From Apteryx mantelli (lineage: Eukaryota; Chordata; Aves; Apterygiformes; Apterygidae), in assembly GCF_036417845.1 (NCBI RefSeq), contig NC_090020.1, positions 39,726,425-39,790,424 on the forward strand: DNA of 64,000 nucleotides, written 5' to 3'. Both the position numbers and the translations under genes were made by a program. A model generated the notes under the pieces. It searched no databases, was not told the DNA's origin, and saw only the letters and a program-made list of their open reading frames with translations. Positions 13,986-27,774 of the stretch are shown piece by piece; the stretch's first letter is position 1; each line of letters begins with the position of its first letter.

Positions 13986-16900
13986 TGGTAAAAGATGAAG
14001 CCGTGGTGAAGGGAATGGTTCCTTGTTCTCTGAAGCAGCCCGTGCACTGGTGGGCAGAGCTGTCTGAGCACAGTTCAGAGTCAGTCCTGACATGAAAGGT
14101 AAGCCAGGGCCACTCTAAGATAAAGCATTTGGCATTACAGCAGGTCTACGCATTGTAGCTATGAGACTTTCTCTGCTCTTTCTTCTCCTTTCTTTTTAGT
14201 TTAATAGCTATGGGTTTTAGTGAGTATTCTTTTCATACCTTTGGGGGAAAAAAGTCCCCTTGTGAATGTTGCTGAGTGCTTCACCGCCTCAATGGGAGTG
14301 GAGGTCACCCAGCATCATGTAGAATCAGGCCATTAACAATGACATGCTGAAGGGAAAGGAAACCTTCCTTGCATGCTTCTCAAAATTGCAGCAAGGGAAA
14401 TAGTAACATTTTGCCCTCACCATGGAATTTGGAAAAAGTTTCGAGGCCAGTAATGATAATGAAAAATAACTGCTGTCATGTAGCCTGCAGACAAACCTTC
14501 ACAGGAAACTTCCAAATGACTTTTTTATGTGTTTGATGTTCCTCTGGCCTCTTCCATGTCTGATCGGTCTTCCCATTCTTCTGGTTTCTCCAGCTTTTGT
14601 GATCGTTGAACTGCCCCTGCAACTGTTCCTTATGCACTTCTACAACAGTTTTCAGATATAAGAAATAAAAAACCCTTTGCTGCCTTTCACTCATTTGCCC
14701 AATCCTCTACTGCATGAATTGATTATCCCAGGAAATGGTTAACGGTGCTAAGTGTTTTTATGTACTGGAGCAAACCCCAGGATTTGACTATTGCTTTTGT
14801 AAGTAAGCCCATGTGATTTTATTTTTTTTAGGGGACAGGAAAGAGGCTGTTTTAATCATATGGCCATGAACTGAGCTTCGTTTTCTAACAAAACAGCATA
14901 TGAGACTCCCTTCGCAAATGCAATAGTAAAATCTTAAATCCAGAGGGTTGTTTTTTTTTGTGGGTTTGACAAAATTATTTGGCATAACCTCAAAATAACA
15001 CTTACAAGGTTCAAATACGACAAAGCTAAGCACCTTCTAGTGTTTATCATCTTTTGGCTTTGCGTTTGGGTCAGCTGAGCTCTGCTTTATGGAGAGAAGG
15101 ATAGTTGTGAATTATCTCGGTGTCCTCCTTCCCTCGCTTGATCCGTTGAACATCCTGAGGTCCCTGGCAGGGCTGTTGTGCTTACGGAGGTCATGGCTGC
15201 TTGACTTCTAGTCCGTAATCACAAGCAAACCCCAGTAAGTTGTCTGGGCCCAAGACTTAGGCAGGACTGAATGGCACACAGCAGTCACACCAGCTTTGCA
15301 CTATCAGCTAGACAGCGTCATAGCTTAGATCGCAGGAGCCATTGTTCAGCTGCCTCCCACAGCTCAAAGCCACATCTCCAAGGCAGAAGTCTTGGACCCG
15401 CGAAACTCTGCCCCATGAACATCCACAGATTTGCATGCCCATGCACTCCACAACTAGTTCCTACTTTATGTACCCTTTCAGGCCAGCACTGAATCTTTGA
15501 TGTACTACTTGAGCATTGCAAAACTGCCTTACCATAGGGCAGAACTTGCTCTCTTAACTGAGCTTTGTTGTTCAGGCTCGTAAATCAACATGGTGGTGAT
15601 GCATGGGAATACTCACATACGCCTGTGCAGACAGGAACTTGCAGACCATCTAGTTAGGCTTACAAATACAGGTTTTGCATGTATATGCAGGTGTGCAGAT
15701 ACACTTGGTATGTGTATAAATCAGCTGCTGCTCTTAATTTTACACACAGTCAAAGGTTTTGAGGAACTAGTGCAATTGTTTTATGAAGTAAAACAGCTGA
15801 GCGTGTTTTTGTTTTCAACCAAAACACTCAGTAGGAGCTATGGAGAGCCTTTTTGGAGACAGGCCCCCCATTAGCAAGGAGTTGCTAGTGAAGACATCTT
15901 TGTCTTGTCTTTGCAGAGATGACTGAGAATTTCATCAGGCCACCTCTGTGGATCATGATTGCACACTATTGCATATTAGTGAATAAACTAGCAGAGGGAG
16001 CCAAAAGAATTTGTATTTATACAGGGTAGAAATCTTTTTGTGTAGTGCATTTCAGCTTTTATTACGGTGCATTTTTATTGCTTGTAACACTCGAGCTTCT
16101 GCAGATTTCCAACCAATTCATTCTGTTGATCAATGGCAATAACTGTCCTATTGCCTCTGCACTCTCATATAAAAAATTCCCTGAAATGGTGGAGACTTGT
16201 GCTACTAGAGGTGCCTTTGATCTCCCTCATTTTCTTCCTGTAATTCAGGCTCCCTTCATTGTTTTATACAAAAAAATTGCTACAGCAAAGTGTTTCTGGG
16301 CTTGCAAATGGATAAGGGGGTGCAATGGGGCGTTGTGATCCCAAAGGACCAGGTGATGGCTCAAGTTTTATGTTCCTGTTGCTTTTCTAGGCAAGAACTT
16401 GAGCTGTCAAACACAAGCTGATCACTTTGCTATTTTTAAGAGTCAGGAATACATTGCATACATGAGCATCTGTATTCAGTAAAAAAGACTGTGCGTGTGA
16501 ATTTGATATTTGCAGGAGGGGAATTGTGCAACTGTTTGGAGATGACTGCGTGCACCAAGACTGCTTCACTCTCAGCTATGCTAACTGAGGCATAGATCAG
16601 GCAGGCTACTGGCTGCAAGATTTTTGGGCAGCATTGTACATTTGACCTTTCACATTCAAGCCTGAGATGTCAGCAATCTCCATTTTTGTTTGTTATACAA
16701 CTTTAGCTGTGTAACTGTTTTTCCTACTACTCTTTGTTTTTATTATTATTCTGTGGTTAACCCCAGGACTCTAGAGGAACTGTTGCTTGCTGTATCACAC
16801 ATGCTGATTTTGCTTACCCTGCACATTTTTTTTTTTTTGCATTACTCAAAAATAAGGCACAGTGGATCCGTTGCAAGTGGACCACAGTTAGGAAAGAGCC

Positions 16901-18279
16901 TGTAACTCCGCAGAAGTGTTTGTTTGTGGGACAGCCAAGACAAAAATGTTCTGTGGGGCATTTTCTTGTGCATGTTTTCAGAAGCATGCTTGAAGCCCAG
17001 ACAGTAATCTGTCTTGTGGAGAGGGTTTGTTTGCTTGTTTCTTTGGTTGGGTTTTGGCTTCCCTGTTTGCCATTCTCTCCATCTGTTCATCTCTTCTTCT
17101 TACTGTGTTTTTGCAGCTATATGTGTAAGAAACATCGTCCCTTCTTCTTTTCTCCATTGAGCCTTTCACACCATGACATCTGGACAATGTTGGGTTTTGC
17201 TTCATCTTCAAATGATTGAGTTAATAATGGACTGGAACTTGAGGGAAGTTATGTAGAATTCTTATAGATACGCCCCTGAATTTGGATAAAATTTATTACA
17301 GGCATCAGTGTTGTCATAAACTATTTTAGACCCTTCCTGGTGCTTTCAAAAGTTTGCAAAACAGTATGTTAGTCTCTTACTAAATTTTTGGCTATTTTTC
17401 ACTATTCTTTTTGAAAATTTCACCCAAAGAGCACCAAAAATATATAATTACTGTACCATTATCCTTGAGGTCAGGCCCTCACCTGCTATAAACATATCTA
17501 GCTAGACACAATTGTAGGTGGAAATGCACCTTCGGCATTCCCTAAATGCTTGCAGGTGCAAATGGTAAATCATTCATCTAGCTAGCCAATAGCAGGAATG
17601 AAATCTCAATTTACATATATCCCAGAGGAATTCAAGTTTGATTTTAACCATGAACAATTTAAAGCAAATGCATGCCCAGGGATAGGCTGATTGATATTAT
17701 TATATAAAGCCTCCATATGCTCAATATATTTAATTATCTGATAACAGTTGTTCTTGGTAACTGATTAACATTGAGATTTTCTTTCTTCCACCAGCATCAG
17801 CAGTGTTCACCTCTGCATGTATTTGCTTATATGCAACCAATAAGCTGTAGAAGAGGATCTTCTAACGCTTAAGAGAACTTGTCCTGTACTTACTGTGCCA
17901 GCGCAGTATCTATTACTGTTGTTTTAGGGAGGTAACATCCTTCCTAATAAAACAGAATTTATCAGATCTATAGCTAGTAAACTAAGATCAAGAGGTCAAG
18001 TATTTTATCAGCAAAGTGACACAAGAAAATTGGTGGAATGGAAGTTCTGGGAGGAAGCATTCCCCTCACCTCACACTATATTTCTGATGAAAGTGCCTGA
18101 GCTCAGAGGCTAGACGGCGGTGGGTGAGTCACCACGCTGAAGTACCAGCTTCCTCAGGAAGAACCTAATTCTCTTTGCTAAGCTGATAAGGAATGCAGAG
18201 AAAATAGCCTCCTAAAGGTGACTGCTTTAATTTAGCTCATTTTCCTAGTTTTAAAAAAGGAGGCCTATGTATTCCCACA

Positions 18280-18330
18280 TTACTTAGGGCCAGATTTTCA
18301 AAACAGCTCCGGCTACAGCACACAACTCAA
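18280..18330. repeat. Possible terminal fragment of an ancient amniote repeat
   Basis: TTAGGGCCAGATTTTCAAA at 18283-18301 matches a motif that I associate with the ends of abundant sauropsid interspersed repeats. The partner end is not visible. Weak support. Confidence 0.25.
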
Positions 18331-19914
18331 GGTAGGTGGGATCCCAGAGAGGGGTCTCTGCTGGGGGAGTGCAGGCTGTCTGTGGAGGGCTGGGTGAGAG
18401 TTGGGCCCGTCCCAGGGGTGCAGCCCAGTCATCACACCAAGCACGGGTGCACACTGAGGCTGCGCCCATCCGTTGCAGTGGACCAACGGGCAATGCAGCC
18501 TTGTTCTGCATGTCCAGGCTGAAATCTCCTCCTGCAGATGGCTATCTGCAAACTTTCCTTCAAGAATCATCTCTCTTTCTTTTAAATACATCTAGGCAGT
18601 GTAGAAGTTGCACAGAAAATCATCTCTTGAGTTGCCTTTCCAGCCCGAGGGAAATAAGATCATCACCTCTGTCTGCCTTTTCCCCCAAATCACCAAACGA
18701 CAGGACATTCTGGTTTTGAGGCACTCTTGAGTCTTTTTCTTGAAGCTATTTTCCTAGGAAGACAACACTACAGGATTAGCAGGATTAGTCCCAGAGGGGG
18801 AGCAAGATTCTCTAAACTTTGCTCTGATCCTGCTTCAGGGACTGTTTATATTGGCATGGAAAGGGCCGAACATAAATGTGGATGCATCTTATTAATCTGA
18901 CAATTCACGTAATACTCATCTGCGAAGGCAGAGTTAGAAAAGCGTGGAACTAGGTGAGTACAGGAAATACCAGCTTTAAAAAGGGGAAGCATAAAGGGAC
19001 AAATTTAACTGCAGATTCATGAGAGCATCAGGGAGCAGCAAAAGACATTTATGGAGAAAGAAAGGCTGACAAGAGGGGAGCAGAGAAGTAAAGGGGATAC
19101 AGAGAAGGTCGTCAGAGCTGTAGAAGACCAAAAGACTGAAAACAGAGAACAGCTAAAGGGAACAGAAGAGCAGTAAAAAGATTTATGTAAAATGATGGAG
19201 CCATTAGAGATTCCACTGTTAAAGCTGGATTGACTCTGTCTGATAAAATGGAGCTTACATCCATTTGTTAAGCAAAAGAGCAAATATGGATCATAACCAA
19301 AATTACACCACCTCCTCTGTGGATAATGATTCAATTTTCTCAAAAGTTACAAGAAAATTGTTGAAGGAAATTGAACAAATACCGTTCCAGTCAGAGATTG
19401 TTAAAACTCACCTGAAGGAATTGTTCTGAAGTTTCTTTACATGTCTTTGTGTCCTTCATGTACTTAAAGGGGGAGGGAAATTACAGCTGCAAATCCTGAG
19501 ATTGAATAGTATCCATCGCAGTCTTAGCACACAGGACTCTGTCATTGAAGCCAATAGGAGAGGAAATCATGCCACTGGCTTGAGATTCTAGATGAGCAGG
19601 CTGAACTTCATTGCACAATGCTGGGCATGTTTTTCAATTCTGCTTTTTTTTTCCATGAACGAAGCAGAGAAAAGTGGAAGGTGGCGGATGCACTCACTCA
19701 CTAATGGCCGTGTGTTTCCATATCAGTCTTGTGGACAGCAATATGGAACAGAAACGCAACTGTGGATGTTTTACTGCAAGAAAAATAAACAAATCCGCAC
19801 AATAAACTCTACTGTATTACTGTTTGTCTTGGGGAACACTTCTAAGAATCAATGAGACTTTCTACAGAGGATTTCTCCAGCAGCACAAAGGCAAATATTT
19901 TCATAAGTAATTTC

Positions 19915-20095
19915 GTTATTTATAGTAAATTTATTTATATTTGTAATAAAATAAGTAAAAGGATAATAGAAAATAATAATAAACTAATAAGTGTTAAATT
20001 CACTAATAGTAAATAATAAGTGACAAATACCAATAATCAAATAAAATATATTCATATTTATAACAACTTTATTGCTGCATTATTTATTCATTGGC
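19915..20095. repeat. AT-rich low-complexity tract
   Basis: About 180 bp built almost entirely from TTTATT, AATAAT and TAGTAAATAATAAG words. It is probably a decayed microsatellite-like or low-complexity tract. Confidence 0.65.
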
Positions 20096-21573
20096 TTTTG
20101 GATAAGGTGACTGACCACTGTGCCTAAGAAAATCTCCTCTTTATACTCTGCAAAGCTCAGGAAACAGAGCAGGATTCTGACACCTGACATCCAAGTCATC
20201 TGGATTTTTTGCACCTTTAAGGAGGCACTGTGAGAGAAGCTCTGTGGCATATACACATAAAAATATGTGTTGGAACATTATTCTTGGAACCTTAAGACTT
20301 TCGAAAGTCTTCAGAGAGATTTAATTTTGGGGTAAAGAGCACTGACTGCGAGAGGCTAGGACAAAGAAGAAGCTGCAGAAGTTTCAGCAATCAGATGAGT
20401 CACTGCAAAGCCTTTAGCATCCTTGCTTACTCACTCTGAAGGATTTTTATATCTAGATTTGTATCTATATTTTACAGCGATAAATATATATCTTATGAGA
20501 AGAATGCCTGTTCTCATACAGATGTGGTCTTCATCCAGACACCCCTACCCTTTCACAGCTTTCTCATTTGCCCCAAGGTTTTCCTGATTCACTGCTTCTA
20601 TTCCTAATAACTTAACATCCTCTGTACTGAAGTATATTTGAGTTAACTGCACTTCATGATGTACAAACTGGGGCATCAATCATTCCTGTGGACTTCCTAA
20701 TATCTATAATAACACCTGCAGCCTTCATAACAATGCTTCATGCTATTCTTTGGGGAAAGCAACAACATATGGAAATTCACTAAAAAAAAAGTCTTAATGG
20801 TCTATTAAATTGGATAAATAGTTACAGTTACAGGAAGGTAATTGTACCTTTCCTTGATACATCGCTTATGTTTTATTTTATTATTATTTAAATGTTATAT
20901 TACTTGTCATGGAACAGCTTTCAAACTAAACAAACGTTATAAGACATGCTGGGACATGTTGTGAAGTTCCTCCCCCTACACAGTTTCTTCCAGGTTCATG
21001 TGGCACTTTTCCTCAGCAGTTCTTCTCCAGGTTCTTTATTCTGGAGGTAAGTGTCTTGTCTTCTACAGCGAAGAAGCCAAAGGCAAACTTACAAGGTGAG
21101 TATTGGAGATGTCCTCCAAAGAAGCCAAACCCAACTTTTTTTTTTAAAATATGTCATTTCATGTTCTGGGGAACAGCATGGTCCACAAAACCACTGTACC
21201 ACACTTGCTGGAGGGTCAGTAACCTTTGACATAAAGGTGGAAACACGCAGCCAAGACTGGGTGGAAGGAGAAACAACTTAAGCCAGTTTCACGTTCAAAG
21301 AAAAATTATAATTACAAGCTGCAGTACAGACAGGTTACTCTGTCTTTTATTTGCATTGAGGAAGCCATGAGATTATGAGAAGCTGTGACTTGAAGCTCCA
21401 AAAGAAATGTTCTGGGGTGCTTCCTGACAACAGGAGTCTGACCAGTTTTTACATATGCATGTAGCTGAGCAGCGCGTTTCTATTTCAGTCTATATGCTGT
21501 TGATGGCAGTTTGGCCACCGGCAGTATACATGAGAGATGATAGAGATAGATCAGTGTGCGAGCGTGTTGTTTA

Positions 21574-22353
21574 TTACAGTGCTTCCTGAGGTGCACTCTT
21601 AGAAGTTGCCATTTTTTCTAAGCGATCAGGGGTAGTGAATCGCTTTGAATTACAATGGCGAGAACCGACGTTGGTGACAGACTGTGTTAAAGCAGATCTT
21701 GTTGGCAATTTATGGAGATTAAGAGGTTGCTGGAAAGGTATCACTGGAGATTTAGGGATCACTAACATGGAGATTTTAGGCATGTTTGTGGAGTCATTCT
21801 CAATGGGGATTTTGCATGGTAGTTGTTTTACAGGTTGTTGTAGTGGGATAAAGAGCAAGCTCAAAGGAATTTGGTTTGGTTCAAAGAGTAGTTTCTGATG
21901 GTAAAAGAGCTGACTTCTGAGTAATTTAGTTGTCATCTTTCTACTTTGTCCCATGCGTTACATCTGTTGCTCTTCTGGGCATGCTGCAAAGCCCTTCTTA
22001 TGTTTGTAGGTATTTAGGGAGTCTGCAGGTTTGTAAGAGAAGGAGCTGAAGATTATGGATGATTTAGCTGATTTTTTATGGCATGCTATTGTTGAGCGGT
22101 ATTACTTTAGGTTCCATGAGAATCCACTAACTGGAAAATGCATAATAAGCAATTTAATGAATATAGATCTTTTACTGGGAAATGTTACATTTTCCGATGG
22201 GGTGTTAAATTTAAGAGGGTTCCAAGAAGTCTGGATAGGTACCAGAAAAAGAGTAAAATGAAATGAAAGAAATAATTGCGATCAATAAGAGCTGAAGTTA
22301 CAAAATGAAGGCAAGTCTGGATTGAAATGCTTAACATTATTTAAAGAGCTCCA
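21574..22353 (-). pseudogene. Possible decayed coding sequence, origin unknown
   Basis: Read on the - strand, one frame runs about 259 codons from 22353 to 21577 with only three internal stops (TGA at 22282-22284, TAA at 22102-22104, TAA at 21958-21960) before a terminal TAA at 21574-21576. In sequence this AT-rich, roughly 15 or more stops would be expected. The last 126 codons are uninterrupted and start with ATG at 21954; the conceptual peptide is rich in Lys, Pro, Ser and Leu and includes the segment KRFTTPDRLEKMATS. I do not recognise the family. There is no obvious poly-A tail or target-site duplication, and part of the opposite strand is also open, so chance or base skew remains possible. 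No intact gene is claimed. Confidence 0.25.
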
Positions 22354-22689
22354 TCACTAACTCTTCCCTTGACGGGTTTATTCTTTTAGCAAATATTTCT
22401 TTGAAATATTTCCTTCCATGTGGCATTACCATATGTTTCATATTGCATATATTTCCATAAACAGAGCACATATACACATTTTATAGACTATTGGTCTTTT
22501 TCCTGCTCTGAACAGTTTTGATGAGAGTTTTCTCCCTGACTTTTATCAGAAAAGGTTTCTTATTTTTGACAGATTAAACTGTATCCTGTGCCGTTTGGGA
22601 AGTTTGTACTTTTCTAAGATATTCCTTATAGTGAAAGTATAGAGAGCAGGGACTAAACTAATACCGTTTTTTGTCTGAAGAAGTGCCTA

Positions 22690-23400
22690 TATCAGTAAGT
22701 GACCCCAGCAGCTCACCCTGGGGTCTGCTGCGGGCTGCCAAGTGGCGTCAATCAGGACATCCCACCAGTCCACGGCTTCGGCCTGGCCTTGTTCCTCTGC
22801 TCTTGATGCTCTGAGGCTACCATGTTGAATGCTTCCATTTTGATCACCTCGAGACACAGAGGTAGGGGATAATTTTCTGAAAATTAAGGCTTTTAAGGTA
22901 TCTAGTTAAGAAAAATCAGAGACATTCACAATTAAAAAAAATGCGGGGCTTAAAACCATCTGAAAGCAATATAATGCCCTCGTCAGACAGACTTAGCTAA
23001 TTAATACTCATATTTTGCTTAGAACAGCATTAGCTTCCTTGTCTAGAAAAGAGAGGCAAGGGAGGAGAGGGCAGAAGTTTGCCAGTGTATTAAAGCCGCA
23101 CTTTGCCGTGCCCGGAGGCCAGCCCAGCTGCTGGAGAAGCATCTGCCCTCGCTGCTGCCGGCAGCCCCTTGCCCGCCTGGGGCCACCTTGCAGCCGGGGG
23201 CAGCAGAAGTGCCAGCATGTCCGTGTCCTGAACCAGGAGCGGGAAACTCAGGCGGCTGAAAGGCAGCCCAGTGAAACCCTCTCTGCACCGTTCAGGTGGG
23301 CTGGTTCCCTCAGCTCATTTTGGTCCCTGCTTCACAACCGCTTCTTCTGGTGCGCTGCAGGTCGGCACAGCCAAGGGAACGGGCAGCATTAGTGCCACAT
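22690..23400. other. Two neighbouring GC-rich islets
   Basis: GC content rises at about 22700-22800 and again at 23085-23270 (CCGTGCCCGGAGGCC, CTGCTGCCGGCAGCC and similar). The second includes the inverted repeat GCTGCCGGCAGC. No promoter element or gene is recognised. The 125-codon frame at 23015-23392 has no recognisable features. Confidence 0.35.
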
Positions 23401-25264
23401 GGGGATGGCTGTGATTTTGGCAGCAGCGCCAGCTTCCAGGTACCTAAAAGTACAGCCTAATATTTTCAATAAATGCCGAGGCTAGTTTTTGTGGCACAAG
23501 GGCCCTGGGAATTCTTTTGTCTTATAAATCCGACAGGACTGAGAAATATCTGTATGCTGCTGGTACAGAACTTGTAACTAAAATACGTCTGAAAAGACAC
23601 ACATAATATAGACTTAGCAGTAGTTTACCAGTGTGGCATTTTCTCCTTTCTGTATAATATCTGTCTCTGCATATAAGATTAGGTCATTCAGTTAAGACCT
23701 CCTTTAATAAAGTAATCTCTTGTTAGTTCTACAAGATGGCTTTGTCTTATCACCTATTTTAAGGAGGGCAATAGTACAGAATCAAGATCACTTATTGATG
23801 CAGTTTCTCCTTCATTAAGGTTATCCAAGGTAATGCAGAGGTGAGCAATCAATATGCCTGTTGGAAAGAAGAAATTTTCAAGCTGTATTATGTACCTTTG
23901 TAATTGTTCAAAGATGTCATCATGGTAGGCAAATATCTTCCCAAAAGGGAGCATTGATGCATCTTGCAGACAGAAATTCTGAAGGGATTGCATGTGACTT
24001 TTAGAATAGCAATGAGAAAGTTAACATTTGTACTCTTTTTATTCCTCTTTCCCCACACAGACTACCTAGGTAATTATTATTGCAGGATTATTCCCTGTGG
24101 AGCATTTTTACAAATGTTTTCTTCTGTGTGACCTGTCTGTGTATCCATGTAAGGTCCACTTGTACTTAAGGAAAGAGGGAAAAGGAACTGAATTTTCCTT
24201 TATAATACCATCCCAAACCACCCTTTTAAGGCCATATCTGTCCTGATGATATATACCGCAGCACTCCCACTTGAAACTCACTCTTCAAGCAAGTGGGAGC
24301 CATAGAAGAAAAATATGCAGTTAGAAAAGTCTGTATCAACAGCTTGAATAGCATCTCTCCCTGCCAGATCTCACTAAAACAGAGGGGGAAATGGTGCCAA
24401 CTGTCACAATTGTCCCCAACAGTTCAGATGTTGACGTGACTGGAGAAATGTCAGAACTGGTAGGACTGTGGGAATACGTCCCACCAGGGTGTCAACAGCT
24501 TCTGCATGTCTAACGAAATCCCTATTTAGTGTTGATTCAGCTGCCCCTGCATCATCAATTACTGCCAATTTGTTTTGCTTTGGTAAAGTCTAAAGCTTAG
24601 GATTTGGCCTATAGCACTACCCTCTTTACGTGAGATTTTTAAATGTGGGCTACTGATTGTATTGTACCCACACAGTTCTGAGCTCTCTCTCAAGATCCTG
24701 AGCTAAATGTTGTGGTTCTTTTCCTCTTGCCATACGCCCATGCTGTTGCAAAGAGGAAAAAAAATATATCCTGTTGCTTGTCACGGTTGGTAAAATAAAT
24801 ATGTTTTTCAATCCTTTAGTGATATAGTGCTTTCAACAGAGGAATGAATAATACCAGGTGTTCCATGGGATAGAGACATTGTATTCTCATTTTGTTTCAT
24901 AGGAAACCATGAAATAAAGCCATGTTTGTGTTTTATGGCTGGAAACAAAGAAGTGAATATTCTTGAAGTGGCTGCCTTCAGTGTGAAATGTGGAATGAGG
25001 GAGGTTTTGTTTACAGTGAGGAATGTCACTACCAAGTTCCTTAATCCTTTGTCAACAGTGAGCTAATTCAGCTTTCATAAACACAGGGCAGGGCAATGAG
25101 TAAATGGGTCAGTTACATTCCTCTAATATCACATTATATTAACATTAGCATTTGCAGGTTGCTCTGTTTAAAGGGCTGTTGCAGATTTATGCTTCATGGG
25201 GATTTTTTGGATAAATCTTTGGCAGCCTGTGCTATAAGGGTATGAGGAAGCAATAGAAGGCGTC
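23401..25264. other. AT-rich intergenic flank, no gene
   Basis: No gene, clear repeat or striking motif cluster was found. Confidence 0.5.
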
Positions 25265-25640
25265 TGTGAAACAACCATGACATATTTTGCAATGATCTCA
25301 GCTATGCAGTAGTAGTAATTAAAAGCTACAATACCGCAATGGTCAGTACAATTAATGCCATTAAAGTAATTAGGCCTGGCAGCTGTAAGGTCAAATAAAG
25401 ATAGCTTCATAACAACAATATGCCAGGAGAAAATTATGGACATTTCCAACTAAATTACATTCTTTAAATGATTGTCTTAATACTAAATAAATAAAGTTAT
25501 GATAATTTAAAGACTGATTACACACTTAAATTAGCACGACTACTTGCTCCACAGTTGACTTGGGGTAACGTTTTTAATGTAATTAATAGCCTTTACTCCT
25601 TGTATCTGGTTACACATGGTGTTTCTCATTTACTTTCCTT
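25265..25640. promoter_or_regulatory. Candidate distal enhancer / conserved noncoding block
   Basis: The block carries repeated AGTAATTA and TTAATG-type homeodomain cores (GTAGTAGTAATTAAAAGC, ACAATTAATGCCATTAAAGTAATTAGG), then CAGCTG and AAGGTCAAATAAAGATAG with nuclear-receptor half-site and GATA cores. No ORF or repeat match was found. Confidence 0.3.
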
Positions 25641-25859
25641 TGCAATATGCTGACAGGGCTAAACGTCTGCGAAGAAAGGTCTCATCCACTGGAGGAAAAT
25701 GGTTCTTCGTGTTATAACGCTTATAACGGACATGGTTGCTGCACTGTTTTAATAACGATGACCAGAAAAGGAATGTGAAAAAGAGCGGCTCTGTGCTGTT
25801 TTTCTTTTCAGTTTTGTGCTCCAAGCCTTTCCCGGAGTCAATGTGAAATGTAATTGCTC

Positions 25860-26150
25860 TTTTGACCTCTATCTTCTCTCTCCCCAGGTCCAAGGAAGAG
25901 CGACACTGGTTGATTATTGCAGGAATGAAAGGCACCCTGACCTTGCCGCCCAGACGCCTTGCTGCTTTCAATGTTGCCCATTATGCTGCAGGCTGGCAGC
26001 TCCTGGAGAGGGATGGGGAGCTACAGGAGCGCGGCTCGCCGGGCAAGCCACCAGCCCCGGCTGCGGCGTGGGCACTGCCAAGCTCCTCCAGCGGCTCGGG
26101 AGCCGCGCCAGGGGAGGCAGCAAGCGGGGGGAAGCATAGCAAAACCATGT
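25860..26150 (+). other. Isolated GC-rich islet preceded by a strong splice-acceptor-like sequence
   Basis: TCTTCTCTCTCCCCAG|GTCC at about 25877-25890 is an excellent 3' splice-site consensus. It is followed by a GC- and CpG-enriched 200-bp block (about 25940-26140) in otherwise AT-rich DNA. A 148-codon frame spans it (25862-26308) but resembles no family and is matched by other open frames, so coding is not supported. An exon of a noncoding transcript or an orphan CpG element is possible. Confidence 0.25.
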
Positions 26151-27029
26151 ATGCACGGCATATAAAGAGCTCTCAGATGCGGAGCGTGGGTTGCTTCTTC
26201 GTTAAGATGACTTTACATCATCCACCTGAAATGAAAAGTAATGGAGAAGTGCGGGAGAAAGAGGAGTGTGGTAATAATTTTCTTGCAGTGGAATGTGGCA
26301 GTCGTTAAATTAAGGGGGGAAGAAAAAGCAGCTCAAACCCACAGTTTTCACAATAATAGAGAGATTGTTGCTGCATAAGGATCCATTGAAAATACTTCTC
26401 CAAGGAAAATGGGTCAAATATTCAGTTGCTATAATTGTGCTAAATCGGAAAATGTACACCATAAAATCTTTCTTAGAATATATTGGGAGCTGTAAGAGGT
26501 TGGAAAACATACTGCCTGGCCAACAGCCTCTCTTTTCATGTGTGTGTGTTTATATATATTTCAGAAAACCAAATCCTCAGAATTCACTGTCATAAGAAGG
26601 CATTATTTGAAATGATTTCCTATTACTCTGACTATGACTTTCTCTGCTCTGAGCCAGCCATGATGCCTGCTTGAGTGAGGTTTCTAATTTGACCTGAGGA
26701 TAATTTGGAGACTTGGGCGAAGCTGTTGAAGGCCATTGATAATGTGAAATCCCTCTGTTTTATATTCAGCTATCCAAAAAGAGCTTCAAAAAGCACAGGC
26801 ATTTCATTTAGAAACGTAGCCTATCCCAGCTGGGTCACTAGTGTCATCACGACTTGCAGGCTGTCTAGTGATTCATACAAAATGAATAAATGCTCTTGAT
26901 CTGTTTCTTTCCTTGGTTGAGGATCCCTGTCACCAAAAAAAACACTGCTAAAAGATGGACAAAACCCTCTTTTTTTTTCCCCCTCAAGCAAGAGGAGGGG
27001 CTGGATGAGTCACCGAAACTAAACTACTC

Positions 27030-27310
27030 TCTCACTCAGAAGCAAACCCCACCGCTTGGCACGTTGGCAGGGAAGTGGGATAGGGCTGACAAAGGTATCG
27101 TGTGTCTGGCTCTCTTGTCGCACGTTCCCAGGCCTTGCCAGCTCCTCGCATGCCCCGCTAGGCTGCAGACGAGGGCAAGGGCTGCTGCTCTGGGAAGCTG
27201 GGGCTGCAAACGTTGCCACCTGGCCTCATACCAGGTCACATGCTCAGATGGAGAAGCCCTGTCCCACATATGTGCCATGCTGCTGCCCAGGAAGCCCACA
27301 GCAATCAAGC
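27030..27310. other. GC-rich islet with open frames on both strands, no gene supported
   Basis: Open frames of about 185 codons on + (26890-27447) and 176 codons on - (27244-27774) overlap here. Neither shows a recognisable domain, and both read through compositionally biased sequence. A - strand frame near 27230-27330 reads NFFIIGLIAVGFLGSSMAH, a membrane-like segment, but it is bounded by a stop and has no other support. Confidence 0.25.
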
Positions 27311-27774
27311 CAATGATGAAGAAATTTGTTGTAGGGCAGGTCCAGGCTCAGGCAAGTGTTCATACACACATATTCCCCCCAGCATTGCTTGAGGCAGGTG
27401 TTTGGACCAGCAATGGAGAGTCTATCATGAATTTTGGTAAACTGTAAAAGTAGGTAACAGCCTTTATTGCTAAAAGGCATGTTCCCCATCAAGTTTGTGC
27501 TAGAGCTGGTATGAGGTTGCCTGTTTATTCTCCATGTTTTCCATATAGCTATGCCTCTTTGCAGCCCTGTGTTATTAAATTTCTGATTCCTTGTAGGAAT
27601 CTGTGACTGTGACCAGGGTCCCCATTTAACTTCTCTATGATAAAACAGACTTTGCTCCCCGAATCTTTCAGTGAGGCTCATTTTCCAGCCTTTTAATTTC
27701 TCTTTTGATTCTTCTTTGAGCGTTCTCCAAAGTACCAACATCCTCCTGGAACAGCATGCTCCCGTACAAATCAT

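Larger units (their letters stand above)
13986..21573. other. Intergenic flank, no gene
   Basis: Mostly AT-rich, with a modest GC rise at 18330-18500. It contains an extremely AT-rich tract at 19915-20095. Open frames (for example 18336-18719, 127 codons) have no recognisable features. No structured RNA was recognised. Confidence 0.5.

Noticed and set aside
26890..27774. Overlapping + (185 codons) and - (176 codons) frames
   Set aside because: Opposite-strand frames cover the same GC-rich DNA; neither has a recognisable motif beyond a short hydrophobic stretch.
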